DNA from: XN24 sp047921455
GTDB lineage: Bacteria > Pseudomonadota > Gammaproteobacteria > Steroidobacterales > XN24
NCBI GenBank assembly: GCA_047921455.1
Contig: JBLRWC010000005.1
Location: forward strand, 36,577 to 100,576
Direction of reading: 5' to 3'
DNA: 64,000 bases
A program made the translations under genes and the position numbers. Below, one piece after another: positions 36,223 to 45,074 of the stretch (the stretch's first letter is position 1; each line of letters opens with the position of its first letter). The notes under the pieces are model-generated. The model was not told where the DNA came from and did not search any database. It saw nothing but the letters and a program-made list of their open reading frames with translations.

Positions 36223-37026
36223 ATGAACGAGTTCAACGACAATGTCGTCGTGGTTACGGGCGCCTCCGAGGGTATCGGGCGCGCCCTCTGCCTGGCGCTG
36301 GCGCCACAGGGGCCGAAGCTCGTGCTGGCCGCCCGTAACGCGGAACGCCTCGAATCGCTCGCGGCGGAATGCCGCGCCGCCGGGGCCGAAACCCTGGTGG
36401 TGGCCGGCGACCTGAACAGCGAAACCCAGTGCCGGGCGCTGGTCGCGGCGACCATCGAAGCCTTCGGGCGGCTCGATACCCTGGTGGCGAACGCCGGCCG
36501 CACAATGTGGGCGCGCGTCGACGAGATCCAGGACGCTCGGATCTTTCGCGACGTCATGGAGCTGAACTATTTCTCGGTGGTGTGGCTGACCCTCGCAGCG
36601 CTACCGCACCTGAAGACCTCGCGCGGCCGCCTCGTGCCGGTCGCCAGCGTAGCGGGGCTGACCGGCGTCCCGGCCCGCAGCGCTTATTGCGCCAGCAAGC
36701 ATGCGGTGATCGGTTTCTTCGACTCGCTGCGCATCGAACTGGCGGATACCGGCGTCACCATCACCACCGTCTGTCCCGACTTCGTCGTCACGGAGATCCA
36801 CCGGCGCGCCCTCGACGGCGCAGGCCGCCCGCTGGGCAACAGCCCGATGCAGGAGGCCAGCATCATGACCGCTGAGCAGTGCGCCGCGCTCATGGTGCCC
36901 GCAATGGCGGCGCGCCGGCGCATGCTGATCACTTCGCGGCGCGGCAAGCTCGGGCGGTTGTTGAAGGTGTTCGCGCCCGGCGTCATCGATCGGATCGCCG
37001 CCAAGGCCATCGCCGACCGGAAATAG
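36223..37026 (+). CDS. short-chain dehydrogenase/reductase
   Basis: A 267-residue SDR oxidoreductase. The N-terminal VVVVTGASEGIGRALC is the TGxxxGIG dinucleotide-binding motif, VAGDLN and NAG (VANAGRTMW) follow, and the catalytic Ser and YxxxK are in SVAGLTGVPARSAYCASKHAV. The C-terminal part, GKLGRLLKVFAPGVIDRIAAKA, resembles membrane-associated SDRs of the DHRS7/YohF type. The substrate is unknown. The gene is convergent with the small hydrolase (5 bp apart). Confidence 0.9.
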   Translation: MNEFNDNVVVVTGASEGIGRALCLALAPQGPKLVLAARNAERLESLAAECRAAGAETLVVAGDLNSETQCRALVAATIEAFGRLDTLVANAGRTMWARVDEIQDARIFRDVMELNYFSVVWLTLAALPHLKTSRGRLVPVASVAGLTGVPARSAYCASKHAVIGFFDSLRIELADTGVTITTVCPDFVVTEIHRRALDGAGRPLGNSPMQEASIMTAEQCAALMVPAMAARRRMLITSRRGKLGRLLKVFAPGVIDRIAAKAIADRK

Positions 37027-37031
37027 CGCGG

Positions 37032-37538
37032 CTAGACGTCGTCGAGGAACCAGTCGAAAAACCGGTTGATTTCGAAAATATGTTCTGCCAGGCGATGATC
37101 GCCATCGATCAGGTGCAGCACGGCGCGATGCTGCCCGGCGAAACGAATACTGTTGGCCGGCGGCACGATATCGTCACGCCAGCCGTGCACGATGGTGATG
37201 CGCCGCACGCGCGGCTCCGGGGTGTGTTCCTCGTAACCCGGCATGAAAAACGCCGGCGCCAGCAGGAACAGGCCGCGCACATCCGGCAACTGCATGGCAG
37301 CGGCGGCCGCCACGTGGCCGCCCATGCTGGAACCGACCAGCACCAGCGGGCGTCCCAACGGCGCACAGTGGGCCACCAGCTTGTCGACCCGCGCCACCGG
37401 GTCGTCGATACCCCGGTAATCAAGGCTGTCGGCGTCCAGGCCGCGATCCCGCGCCAGGTCGGCCATGGCAGCGATCTTCGTGCCCCAGGGACCGCTTTCC
37501 TTGCCGTGCGAGAAACAGATGTACGGTGTTTTCGGCAT
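37032..37538 (-). CDS. YqiA-like alpha/beta hydrolase
   Basis: A 168-residue, compact alpha/beta hydrolase. SHGKESGPWGTKIAAMADL matches the first strand and oxyanion region. The nucleophile elbow is VGSSMGGHVAA, the Asp is in HGWRDDIVPP and the His in DGDHRLAEH. This is the family of small esterases with a short lid, similar to YqiA. ATG 37538 has no Shine-Dalgarno sequence; a TATATT hexamer lies 6 nt upstream. It starts 37 bp after the GTPase gene on the same strand. Confidence 0.85.
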   Translation of the reverse strand: MPKTPYICFSHGKESGPWGTKIAAMADLARDRGLDADSLDYRGIDDPVARVDKLVAHCAPLGRPLVLVGSSMGGHVAAAAAMQLPDVRGLFLLAPAFFMPGYEEHTPEPRVRRITIVHGWRDDIVPPANSIRFAGQHRAVLHLIDGDHRLAEHIFEINRFFDWFLDDV

Positions 37539-37544
37539 GCGCGA

Positions 37545-37550
37545 AATATA
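37545..37550 (-). promoter_or_regulatory. possible -10 box of a leaderless transcript
   Basis: On the minus strand TATATT ends 6 nt before the ATG of the small hydrolase gene. This is the same spacing as for the oxoprolinase-type gene. No Shine-Dalgarno sequence is present. Confidence 0.3.
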
Positions 37551-37575
37551 GCAGCCCGAGGCTGCGTTCTCGAAA

Positions 37576-38835
37576 TCAGGGCTTCCCGGGCGCAGCCGGC
37601 GCGCGCAGCCGGGCGGCGAGGTCCTGGCGCGCCTGCGCCAGCAGCGAGTCCCGGTCGACGGACTCGAGAATCTCCTGCACAACCGCCTTCGGCCCGCCGT
37701 CGCCCCACGATTTACCCTGCGCGAAGTAACGCTCGGCGACCCGGCCGATCATGTAAGTGCCGTAGTACGCCACGGCACCCTGGGCACCCGAGGTGAGCAC
37801 CGTAGACAATCCGCCGGTACTGGCCTTCAATGCTGCGGAAACGAAATGCGTCAACCAGACGGTACCCATGAGCAGCGTCATCTGCGTGGCGATGACCGTC
37901 ACGAGGGAGCTGGCTTCCGCACGGCTCAGCGGCAGCGCGTAGAGCCGGGAAAGATGGAACACCAGCCCGGCATCCAGCGCAGCCGCGGCGAGCAGGTCAG
38001 CGATCGGGACCGGATTGACGGCCACCGCGACGCCCTTGGCGATGCAGTACTGGCGCACCAGCCGCTCGGCTGCCGCGCGACGTACCTCGACCACGCGTTG
38101 GCCGACGCGCTCACTGACCCGCCCCGCAAACATCCCGGCAGTCACGGCAGCCAGCGTCTGGCCTTCTGACTCGAGGATCTGCCATAAGCGCTCGCGCAGC
38201 GCCTCGACGTCCGGCGGCAGGACACGCCGTTCCTCGTGCTCAGTGCCGTCCGGTGCCAGCCTGATGCGCAACTCCGGCGCCGGGTCGGCGGCCGCCACGA
38301 CAATATTCTCGGGCCGCAGCCGGCCCGCGGTGCGCGCGGCCAGCCGCGCCACCAGCGTCGCGCGTTCCCCGGCCGTGAAACGATCCGCCTTGTTCAGCAC
38401 CAGCAGGACCGGCCGGCCTGGCTGGAGGGCTTGTTCGAGCGCCGCCTGCTCGGTGGCATTCAGGTCGCCATCGACCACAAACAGCACCAGGTCGGCGCGT
38501 TCCGCTACCTCGCGCGCGAGCCGCTCGCGCTGTTCGCCGCCGACCTCGTTGATCCCCGGCGTATCGAGCAAGTGAACGCCACCGCTACGTTCCTCTCGCC
38601 AGCGGGCTTCGCCGGGCACGCGGGTCTCGCCATGCAGGGGACTGGTGCTGAAACGGGCTTCGCCCAGCAAGGCATTCAGCAGCGAGGACTTGCCGACGCT
38701 CACCTCGCCGAGCACGGCAATGTGAATCTCGCCCTGTTCGAGCTTCTGCAGCAGCCGTTCGACGTCGGCGAATTCGGGCGCCAGCGCCTCGCGCACGCCG
38801 GCCGGCAGGCGCGGGTCCTCGAGCAAACGCCGCAA
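37576..38835 (-). CDS. membrane-associated GTPase with DUF697-like C-terminus (second of pair)
   Basis: A dynamin/Era-like GTPase: G1 GEVSVGKSSLLNALLGE, G3 DTPGINEVGG, G4 LNKADRF. After it come a helical region and a hydrophobic C-terminal part (AKGVAVAVNPVPIADLLAAAALDAGLV; LVTVIATQMTLLMGTVWLTHFV) typical of DUF697. It lies directly downstream of a paralogous GTPase. The start is unclear: no ATG exists between the preceding stop (38891) and the conserved region. TTG 38835 is used here; CTG 38886, 5 nt past that stop, would add 17 residues. GTP-dependent membrane remodelling or ribosome-related roles are guesses only. Confidence 0.8.
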   Translation of the reverse strand: MRRLLEDPRLPAGVREALAPEFADVERLLQKLEQGEIHIAVLGEVSVGKSSLLNALLGEARFSTSPLHGETRVPGEARWREERSGGVHLLDTPGINEVGGEQRERLAREVAERADLVLFVVDGDLNATEQAALEQALQPGRPVLLVLNKADRFTAGERATLVARLAARTAGRLRPENIVVAAADPAPELRIRLAPDGTEHEERRVLPPDVEALRERLWQILESEGQTLAAVTAGMFAGRVSERVGQRVVEVRRAAAERLVRQYCIAKGVAVAVNPVPIADLLAAAALDAGLVFHLSRLYALPLSRAEASSLVTVIATQMTLLMGTVWLTHFVSAALKASTGGLSTVLTSGAQGAVAYYGTYMIGRVAERYFAQGKSWGDGGPKAVVQEILESVDRDSLLAQARQDLAARLRAPAAPGKP

Positions 38836-38890
38836 GCTGTCGCGCGCCAGCGCGACATGCGCATCGCCCGCGGTCGGCGCCGCCAGCGCC

Positions 38891-40378
38891 TCAGTCGCGG
38901 TCGGCGCGGCGCGCTTCCAGGGCCAGCCGAGCCAATTGACGGGCTTTTTCCCCGATGTTTTCACCAAACTGGTCTCCCACTGTGCGTGCCGCGGCCGCCG
39001 GGCGCAGTTCGCCGGTCGTCTCGAGGCTATTGACCAGGCCTTTGCCCATGGCGTCGAAAATAATGCCGTAAGCGACCGCGTGCACCAGTCCGCCCGCCAC
39101 CGTGCCGACGCCGGGGAACGCCTTGAGGGCATTACCCGAGACGGCCAGCAAGAGCGGCAGGGCCCGGCCGACATAGCGCTGCGCGATGTCGAGGAAGCGC
39201 TGGATGTCGATTTCCCGCGCCGGAATGTCGTAGAGCTTGCACAGGGTTTTCACCAGCGAAGTACCGAGATAGCCCTGGATCAGCACATCCGTTCCCGGAC
39301 CCACGGCCGCGAGCGCGCCGATCACCGCCTTTTGCGTGTAACCCTTGACGACCTGGTCGGCCGCCGCGCGGCGCCGTTGTCCCGCGGCCGTCTCCAGCCG
39401 GGCCACCGCAAGCCGGAACACCGAGGCATCGCGCAGGGCGTCGAGCGCCGCCGGGCTGGTCTCAAGTTGCAGCTGCAGTGCATCGCGCAGCGGTTCCACG
39501 CGTGGCGCCCGGGGCCGCTCCAGGGTCGTCTCGCGGCCCTGTTCATCGACCTGCGCAACCCGCTCGACGCCGCCCGCGACCACCGGCACCACGGCGGGCG
39601 TCGGCTCCAGGTCACCGAGTCGCTCCGCGAGCCGCGCGACAATTCGCTGCAGATCTTCCTCGACATACCAGTCGGCCTTGTTGACGGCGACGACCAGCGG
39701 CTTGCCCATCTCCGCCAGCGTCCGCACATCCGCGAACTGGCTGCGGCTCAGGTCGCCATCACACACGTAAACCACGAGGTGTGCGCGCACCGCCTCATCC
39801 AACGCCGCCTCGCCGAGCTCGCGGTCGTCGCCGCTGCCGGGCACATCGGCGAGTTCGACCACATCGCCCGAGTCCAGCGACCACCGGTAATGCGCGACCG
39901 CCCGAGTGGTACCCGCCGCCACGCCGGTATCCGGCATCGCGTCGGGCACCAGCGACTGGACCAGCGAGCTCTTGCCGGAGCTGGCCTCACCATACATGGC
40001 GATGAATAACCGGCCGCCTTCGCGCCGCCGCGCCAGTTCCGCCAGCTCCCGCTCTACCGCTACCGTATCGGTGCCGGCCGCGCGCTCCCGCTCCAGCCGT
40101 TCGCGCAAGCCGGGTTCGTCGGACGGGGCGCCATCACGCCGCGTACCTTTCGATCGGCGCGGCGGCACCAGCAACCACCACAACAGGTATACGGCGGCGG
40201 CCGCACCGATCGACAGCACGACGATGAAGCCGTAATAAAGCGCCGCAGGACCTTCCCGCAACCGCTGCACGATCGACAATACGGTGTCCGCGACGGCCAG
40301 CAAGGCGCCGGCGAACAACACCAGCGCCACGATTACGGCTGCGGCCAGCAGCAATCGTATGCGGCGATCCCGCCTCAT
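38891..40378 (-). CDS. membrane GTPase with DUF697-like C-terminus (first of pair)
   Basis: A 495-residue protein. Two N-terminal transmembrane helices (LLLAAAVIVALVLFAGALL and YYGFIVVLSIGAAAAVYLLWWLLV) precede a GTPase domain with G1 GEASSGKSSLVQSL, G2-like AGTTRAV, G3 ADVPGSGDD and G4 AVNKADWY. The C-terminal region (ALAAVGPGTDVLIQGYLGTSLVKTLCKLYDI and VAGGLVHAVAYGIIFDAMG) resembles DUF697. ATG 40378 is preferred over ATG 40405 because GGCAGG precedes it. It forms a pair with the next GTPase gene. The divergent 210-bp gap separates it from the oxoprolinase-type gene. Confidence 0.88.
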   Translation of the reverse strand: MRRDRRIRLLLAAAVIVALVLFAGALLAVADTVLSIVQRLREGPAALYYGFIVVLSIGAAAAVYLLWWLLVPPRRSKGTRRDGAPSDEPGLRERLERERAAGTDTVAVERELAELARRREGGRLFIAMYGEASSGKSSLVQSLVPDAMPDTGVAAGTTRAVAHYRWSLDSGDVVELADVPGSGDDRELGEAALDEAVRAHLVVYVCDGDLSRSQFADVRTLAEMGKPLVVAVNKADWYVEEDLQRIVARLAERLGDLEPTPAVVPVVAGGVERVAQVDEQGRETTLERPRAPRVEPLRDALQLQLETSPAALDALRDASVFRLAVARLETAAGQRRRAAADQVVKGYTQKAVIGALAAVGPGTDVLIQGYLGTSLVKTLCKLYDIPAREIDIQRFLDIAQRYVGRALPLLLAVSGNALKAFPGVGTVAGGLVHAVAYGIIFDAMGKGLVNSLETTGELRPAAAARTVGDQFGENIGEKARQLARLALEARRADRD

Positions 40379-40576
40379 GCCTGCCCGGCCAGGTCGTCGC
40401 GGCATAACCGCGACTGCGACGACGATACGATTTCACCCATGCAGCGGCTCCCCGCAGGCCGGATATCCAAGCACACGACACCCCCATGCTAACGCCGCAC
40501 AGCCTCTCCTGGCACCCGGGCGACGCCAGCGCACGGACACGAGCCGGGACACGAGCCCGGCGACGTTGCATGGCCG

Positions 40577-40582
40577 TACAAT
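40577..40582 (+). promoter_or_regulatory. possible -10 box of a leaderless transcript
   Basis: TACAAT ends 6 nt before the ATG of the oxoprolinase-type gene and no Shine-Dalgarno sequence is present. A 12-bp direct repeat, ggacacgagccs, lies just upstream (about 40536-40560). Confidence 0.3.
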
Positions 40583-40588
40583 CGGCGC

Positions 40589-43500
40589 ATGGCGAAACAG
40601 GCGACTTCGGGCTGGCGTTTCTGGATCGACCGCGGCGGCACCTTCACGGATATTGTCGCGCGACGGCCCGACGGCAGGCTCGAGACATTAAAGCTGTTGT
40701 CCGAGGCGCCCGAACGCTACCCGGACGCCGGCCTGGAAGGTATGCGCCGCCTGCTTGGCCTGGCCGATACCGCAGCGCTCGCCGCCGCGCCCATCGAAGC
40801 GGTGCGCATGGGCACCACCGTGGCGACCAATGCCCTGCTCGAACGCCGCGGCGAGCCGACCCTGCTGGTCATCACCCGCGGACTCGGGGATGCCTTGCTG
40901 ATCGGCACGCAACAACGCCCCCGCCTGTTCGACCTGGATATCCGGCTACCCGAAGCGCTGTACGCGAGCGTGCTCGAGGCCGACGAGCGCATCGCCGCCG
41001 ATGGCGAAGTACTGCAACCGCTGGACGAGCCCGCATTGGCCAAGGCGCTGCGCGGGGCGCATGCGTCCGGCCTGGATGCCGTCGCGATCGTTTTGCTGCA
41101 CGGTTATCGCTACCCGGAGCATGAGCGCGCCGCCGCCCGGCTGGCCCGCGCGGCCGGCTTCGCGCAGGTGTCCGTGTCCCACGAGGTCAGTCCGCTGCCG
41201 CGCATCGTGCCGCGCGGCGCGACGACCGTGGCGGACGCCTACCTCTCGCCGGTGCTCGGCCGCTACGTGCAACAGCTGCGCGCGCCGCTGCAGAGCCATC
41301 GCCTGTTGTTCATGCAGAGCAACGGCGGACTGGCCGAGGCGGAACGGTTCCGGGGTCGGGACAGCGTGCTCTCGGGCCCGGCGGGGGGCGTCGTCGGGAT
41401 GGCGGCCGCCGGCAAGCGGGCTGGCCGCGAGCGCCTGATCGGCTTTGATATGGGCGGCACGTCCACCGACGTCTGCCTCTACGAGGGCGAGTTCGAGCGC
41501 AGCCAGGACAACCAGGTCGCGGGCGTGCAGCTGCAGGCGCCGATGCTTCGGATTCACACCGTGGCGGCCGGCGGCGGCTCGATCCTGAAGTTCGCCGATG
41601 GTCGCTTCCAGGTGGGCCCGGAGTCGGCCGGCGCCAACCCGGGGCCCGCCTGCTACGGCCTGGGCGGCCCAGCGACGATCACCGATGCGAACCTGGTGCT
41701 CGGCCGCTTGCAGGCCTCGGCCGTACCCGCGGTGTTCGGCCCGCATGGCGACCGGCCGCTGGATCATGCTGCCGCCGAAATGCGCTTGCGCGAACTGGCC
41801 GACGCCGTGACGGCTGCCGGTCAACCGCGCATGAGCACCGAAGCCGTCGCCGCAGGTTTTCTCGAGATTGCCGTGGAACGCATGGCGCGCGCGGTAAAGC
41901 AGGTGTCCGTCAGGCGCGGCGCGAATCCCGCCATGTTTACGCTATGCGGCTTCGGTGGCGCCGCCGGACAACATGCCTGCGAGGTCGCCGACGCGCTCGA
42001 CATACGCGAGGTGCTGCTGCCGCCGTTTGCCGGCGTACTGTCCGCCTGGGGGATCGGCCTGGCAGACCTGGTGGAATTGCGCCAGGCGACCGTGCAAGCG
42101 CCGCTGGATGCCAAAGTGCTGGCCGAGGCGAAGGCCACGCTCAGGCGCCTCGGCGACGAAGCGGCGCTGGCACTGAGCGACCAGGGGGTACCGCGATCCG
42201 CCCTGGTCACCGAGTATCGCTTGCGGCTGCGATATGCCGGCAGCGACACCACGCTGGAAGTCCAGCTGGCCGATGAGCACAAGGTCCGCGCGGCTTTTGC
42301 GGCGGCCCATGAACAGCGTTTCGGCTTCGCCGCGGCCCACGAACTGGTGCTCGAATCGGTCGAGACCGAGGTTCGCGGCGGTGGCGGCCCCGCGGACCAG
42401 GGCGAACCGGCAAGGGCGCCGGCCGCAAGCGCAGCAACACGCGGGGCGCGACTCGCGTGGCTACACGGCGCCTGGCAAGAGATCCCGCTGGCGGCGCGCG
42501 ACACGCTGCGACCCGGGGCGCGACTCGCCGGTCCTGCGCTGATTCCGGAAACCAATGCGACCACCTGGGTGGCGCCGGGCTGGCAGGCGCAGGCCGATAC
42601 GCTCGGCAACCTGGTGCTGCGCCGGGCGTCGCAACGGCGGGCCAGAAAACTCTCGACAGCTTCCGATCCCGTTCTGCTGGAGGTCTTTAACAATCGCTTC
42701 ATGCACGTGGCGGAACAGATGGGCGCGGTGCTGCAGAACACGGCCAGCTCGGTAAATATCAAGGAGCGGCTGGACTATTCCTGCGCGGTGTTCGATCCGG
42801 CCGGCGGGCTGGTCGCCAATGCGCCGCATATGCCGGTGCACCTTGGCTCCATGGGCGAGAGCGTACGCGCCATCATGGCGCGCTTCGGCAAAGACATGGC
42901 GCCGGGCGACAGCTTCGTGCTGAACGATCCATACGAAGGCGGCACGCACCTGCCAGACGTCACGGTCATTACGCCGTTTTTCGGGGCCGATGAGCGGCCG
43001 TTGCTGTATGTCGCTGCGCGCGCGCACCACGCGGACATCGGCGGGCGTACGCCCGGCTCGATGCCGGCGGACAGCCGCCACATCGACGAAGAAGGTGCGC
43101 TGCTGCGCGGCTTCCGGCTGGTGGCCGGCGGGCGCTTCGACGAAACTGCCGTCCGGAGACTCCTGGACAGCGGGCCCTGGCCGGCCCGAAACCCGGCCCA
43201 GAACCTGGCCGACCTGCGCGCCCAGCTTGCCGCCAACCGTCGCGGCCTGGCCGAGCTGGAACGCATGATGACGGAGTTCGGCGCCGAAGTTGTGCTGGCC
43301 TACATGGGCCACATCCAGCGCAACGCCGCGGCCGCGGTCGCCGCCGCGCTGGCGACGCTCGCCGATGGCGAGTTCCAATGGCAAATGGACGGCGGCGAGA
43401 CGATCCGCGTCGCGATCAGGATCGACCGCGCGGCCCGGCGAGCCCGAATCGATTTCACCGGCACCTCGCCGCAATCCGACGGCAACCTGAACGCGCCGGC

Positions 43501-44191
43501 GGCCATCTGTCGCGCCGCCGTGCTGTACGCCTTCCGCTGCCTGGTAGACCGCGATATCCCGTTGAACGAGGGCTGTCTCGCGCCGCTCGAGCTGTGCATC
43601 CCCGAGGGCAGCCTGCTGAATCCTCGCTGGCCAGCCGCGGTAGCCGGCGGCAATGTCGAGACCTCGCAGTGCGTCGTGGATACGCTGTTCGGCGCGCTGG
43701 GCGTGGTCGCTGCATCACAGGGCACGATGAACAACCTTACTTTCGGTGACGCCCGTCACCAGTATTACGAAACGCTGTGCGGCGGCGCGGGCGCGGGCAT
43801 CGATTTCGACGGCGCCTCGGCGGTGCATACGCATATGACCAACAGCCGCCTTACCGACCCGGAGATTCTCGAACTGCGGCACCCCGTGCGCGTCGCGTCT
43901 TTCATGATCCGGCGCGGCTCCGGCGGCGCAGGCCGTCACCGCGGCGGGGACGGCGTCGTGCGGCGCCTGCTGTTTACCGAGACACTCGACGCGGCGCTGA
44001 TCTCAAACCACCGGCGCGTGCCGCCATTCGGCCTCGAGGGCGGCGCGCCCGGCCAGGTCGGCTACAACCGGGTCATCCGGGCCGATGGGCGTAGCGAGGC
44101 GTTGCCCGGCATCACCGCCGTCAGGCTCGAGCCCGGCGATACGCTCGAAATCGCCACGCCGGGCGGCGGCGGCTTCGGCCTTCGCTCGTGA
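40589..44191 (+). CDS. 5-oxoprolinase/hydantoinase-type fused HyuA-HyuB protein
   Basis: A 1200-residue protein, the usual size of ATP-dependent 5-oxoprolinase (OplAH). Residues 1 to about 670 are the HyuA half: WIDRGGTFTDIVARRPDG, MGTTVATNALLERRGEPTLLV, LSGPAGGVVGM, and FDMGGTSTDVCLYEG (ASKHA ATPase motifs). The rest is the HyuB half: NNRFMHVAEQMGAVLQNTASSVNIKERLDYSCAVFD, GDSFVLNDPYEGGTHLPDVT and AAVAGGNVETSQ. OplAH opens 5-oxoproline to glutamate with ATP. The fused form and the RGGTFTD motif favour oxoprolinase over hydantoinase or acetone carboxylase, but substrate is not certain. A gamma-glutamylcyclotransferase gene, which would make 5-oxoproline, lies close downstream on the other strand. 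Confidence 0.9.
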   Translation: MAKQATSGWRFWIDRGGTFTDIVARRPDGRLETLKLLSEAPERYPDAGLEGMRRLLGLADTAALAAAPIEAVRMGTTVATNALLERRGEPTLLVITRGLGDALLIGTQQRPRLFDLDIRLPEALYASVLEADERIAADGEVLQPLDEPALAKALRGAHASGLDAVAIVLLHGYRYPEHERAAARLARAAGFAQVSVSHEVSPLPRIVPRGATTVADAYLSPVLGRYVQQLRAPLQSHRLLFMQSNGGLAEAERFRGRDSVLSGPAGGVVGMAAAGKRAGRERLIGFDMGGTSTDVCLYEGEFERSQDNQVAGVQLQAPMLRIHTVAAGGGSILKFADGRFQVGPESAGANPGPACYGLGGPATITDANLVLGRLQASAVPAVFGPHGDRPLDHAAAEMRLRELADAVTAAGQPRMSTEAVAAGFLEIAVERMARAVKQVSVRRGANPAMFTLCGFGGAAGQHACEVADALDIREVLLPPFAGVLSAWGIGLADLVELRQATVQAPLDAKVLAEAKATLRRLGDEAALALSDQGVPRSALVTEYRLRLRYAGSDTTLEVQLADEHKVRAAFAAAHEQRFGFAAAHELVLESVETEVRGGGGPADQGEPARAPAASAATRGARLAWLHGAWQEIPLAARDTLRPGARLAGPALIPETNATTWVAPGWQAQADTLGNLVLRRASQRRARKLSTASDPVLLEVFNNRFMHVAEQMGAVLQNTASSVNIKERLDYSCAVFDPAGGLVANAPHMPVHLGSMGESVRAIMARFGKDMAPGDSFVLNDPYEGGTHLPDVTVITPFFGADERPLLYVAARAHHADIGGRTPGSMPADSRHIDEEGALLRGFRLVAGGRFDETAVRRLLDSGPWPARNPAQNLADLRAQLAANRRGLAELERMMTEFGAEVVLAYMGHIQRNAAAAVAAALATLADGEFQWQMDGGETIRVAIRIDRAARRARIDFTGTSPQSDGNLNAPAAICRAAVLYAFRCLVDRDIPLNEGCLAPLELCIPEGSLLNPRWPAAVAGGNVETSQCVVDTLFGALGVVAASQGTMNNLTFGDARHQYYETLCGGAGAGIDFDGASAVHTHMTNSRLTDPEILELRHPVRVASFMIRRGSGGAGRHRGGDGVVRRLLFTETLDAALISNHRRVPPFGLEGGAPGQVGYNRVIRADGRSEALPGITAVRLEPGDTLEIATPGGGGFGLRS

Positions 44192-44235
44192 CCCTGCGCA
44201 CAGTCCAGCCGGGAAATCTCTGCTAGGTTCAAATC

Positions 44236-44562
44236 GTGGAGACGACAACCTCGGCAGGAGGCCGCCAGTGGAACCCCTATGCCGTGTGGCAAATTTTGCT
44301 GCGCCGGCATCCCGTGCGACTCGAGAACCCATCCGGTTCCTGTGGCTTCATCAACCGAAACATCCTTGCCGAGGTGTGCGAAGCCATCTGCGATTACCCG
44401 GATTACCTGCAGGACACGCTACTGGTGATCGCGCATGCCGAAGGCTTCGAGGCCGCCATGGCAGCACTCGACGACGCCGTGCGCGAGTATCTTGCCGCGC
44501 GGCTCGGCCGGCTTCCGGTCTCCATGGCGCGGCCTGGCGACTGCGGCAATCCCAGCGACTAG
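44236..44562 (+). CDS. hypothetical protein
   Basis: A 108-residue open frame that I do not recognise. The central part looks like a real protein: VWQILLRRHPVRLENPSGSCGFI, AEVCEAICDYPDYLQDTLLVIAHAEGFEAAM and ALDDAVREYLAARL would make two or three amphipathic helices. The GTG start at 44236 has only a weak TAGG site; AGGAGG at 44256 lies inside the frame and does not position a start in it. It ends overlapping by 4 bp with the convergent gamma-glutamylcyclotransferase gene. It could be a small cytoplasmic protein co-transcribed with the oxoprolinase gene 44 bp upstream. Confidence 0.45.
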   Translation: METTTSAGGRQWNPYAVWQILLRRHPVRLENPSGSCGFINRNILAEVCEAICDYPDYLQDTLLVIAHAEGFEAAMAALDDAVREYLAARLGRLPVSMARPGDCGNPSD

Positions 44563-45074
44563 CCCTGCGCAGCGATGACGGCCCGCGCCAGCGCGGCACG
44601 GTCGGCATCGGGGTCGGCAGCCGTTTGCACCGAGTCGAGCCAGCGACGATGCGCCACCGGCAGGTCGAGCAACTCCGCGCCGGCGCGTATCAATGCCACG
44701 TACCAGTCCCAGGGCAACAGGCCGACGGCGATCTCGGCCGGCGCCGCCACCCAGGTCATGGCCTGCATCGGCCCGCCGCCCGCGGTCACCCGTACCGCCA
44801 TGGCACGATAACCGGCGCCCGCGGCGCCAAGCTGCGCAAGCTCGCGTTCCCGCAGCCGGTACACGGCGCCGGGCAACGCTGCGCCGGGGACATCGCTGGC
44901 GCAGGCATCTGATCTCGCCGCCCCGTCACGACCGCGTTTGCGAAACGCCAGGCAGTAGCCAGGCAGCGAGCCTGCGCCCACGAGCTGCGCGGTGGGTATG
45001 CGCCGCCTGAGCCAGCCAGGATGAACATTCGCGCCGTACGCGAAATAGTAGATGCGGCCGTCGGTGCTACTCAC
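44559..45074 (-). CDS. gamma-glutamylcyclotransferase family protein
   Basis: A 171-residue protein of the GGCT/AIG2 fold. The signature YYFAYGANVHPGWLRRR matches YFAYGSNM-x-x-x-x-L, the substrate-binding loop, with Asn where Ser is usual; GYCLAFRKRG and AVYRLRERELAQLGAAG follow. GGCTs convert gamma-glutamyl-amino acids to 5-oxoproline. The usual catalytic Glu should lie in or near DVPGAALPGAVYRL or ELAQL, but I cannot fix it by eye. GTG 45074 overlaps the stop of the tail-sheath gene by 4 bp (GTGA), so the two are translationally coupled. That pairing is unusual. Confidence 0.85.
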   Translation of the reverse strand: MSSTDGRIYYFAYGANVHPGWLRRRIPTAQLVGAGSLPGYCLAFRKRGRDGAARSDACASDVPGAALPGAVYRLRERELAQLGAAGAGYRAMAVRVTAGGGPMQAMTWVAAPAEIAVGLLPWDWYVALIRAGAELLDLPVAHRRWLDSVQTAADPDADRAALARAVIAAQG

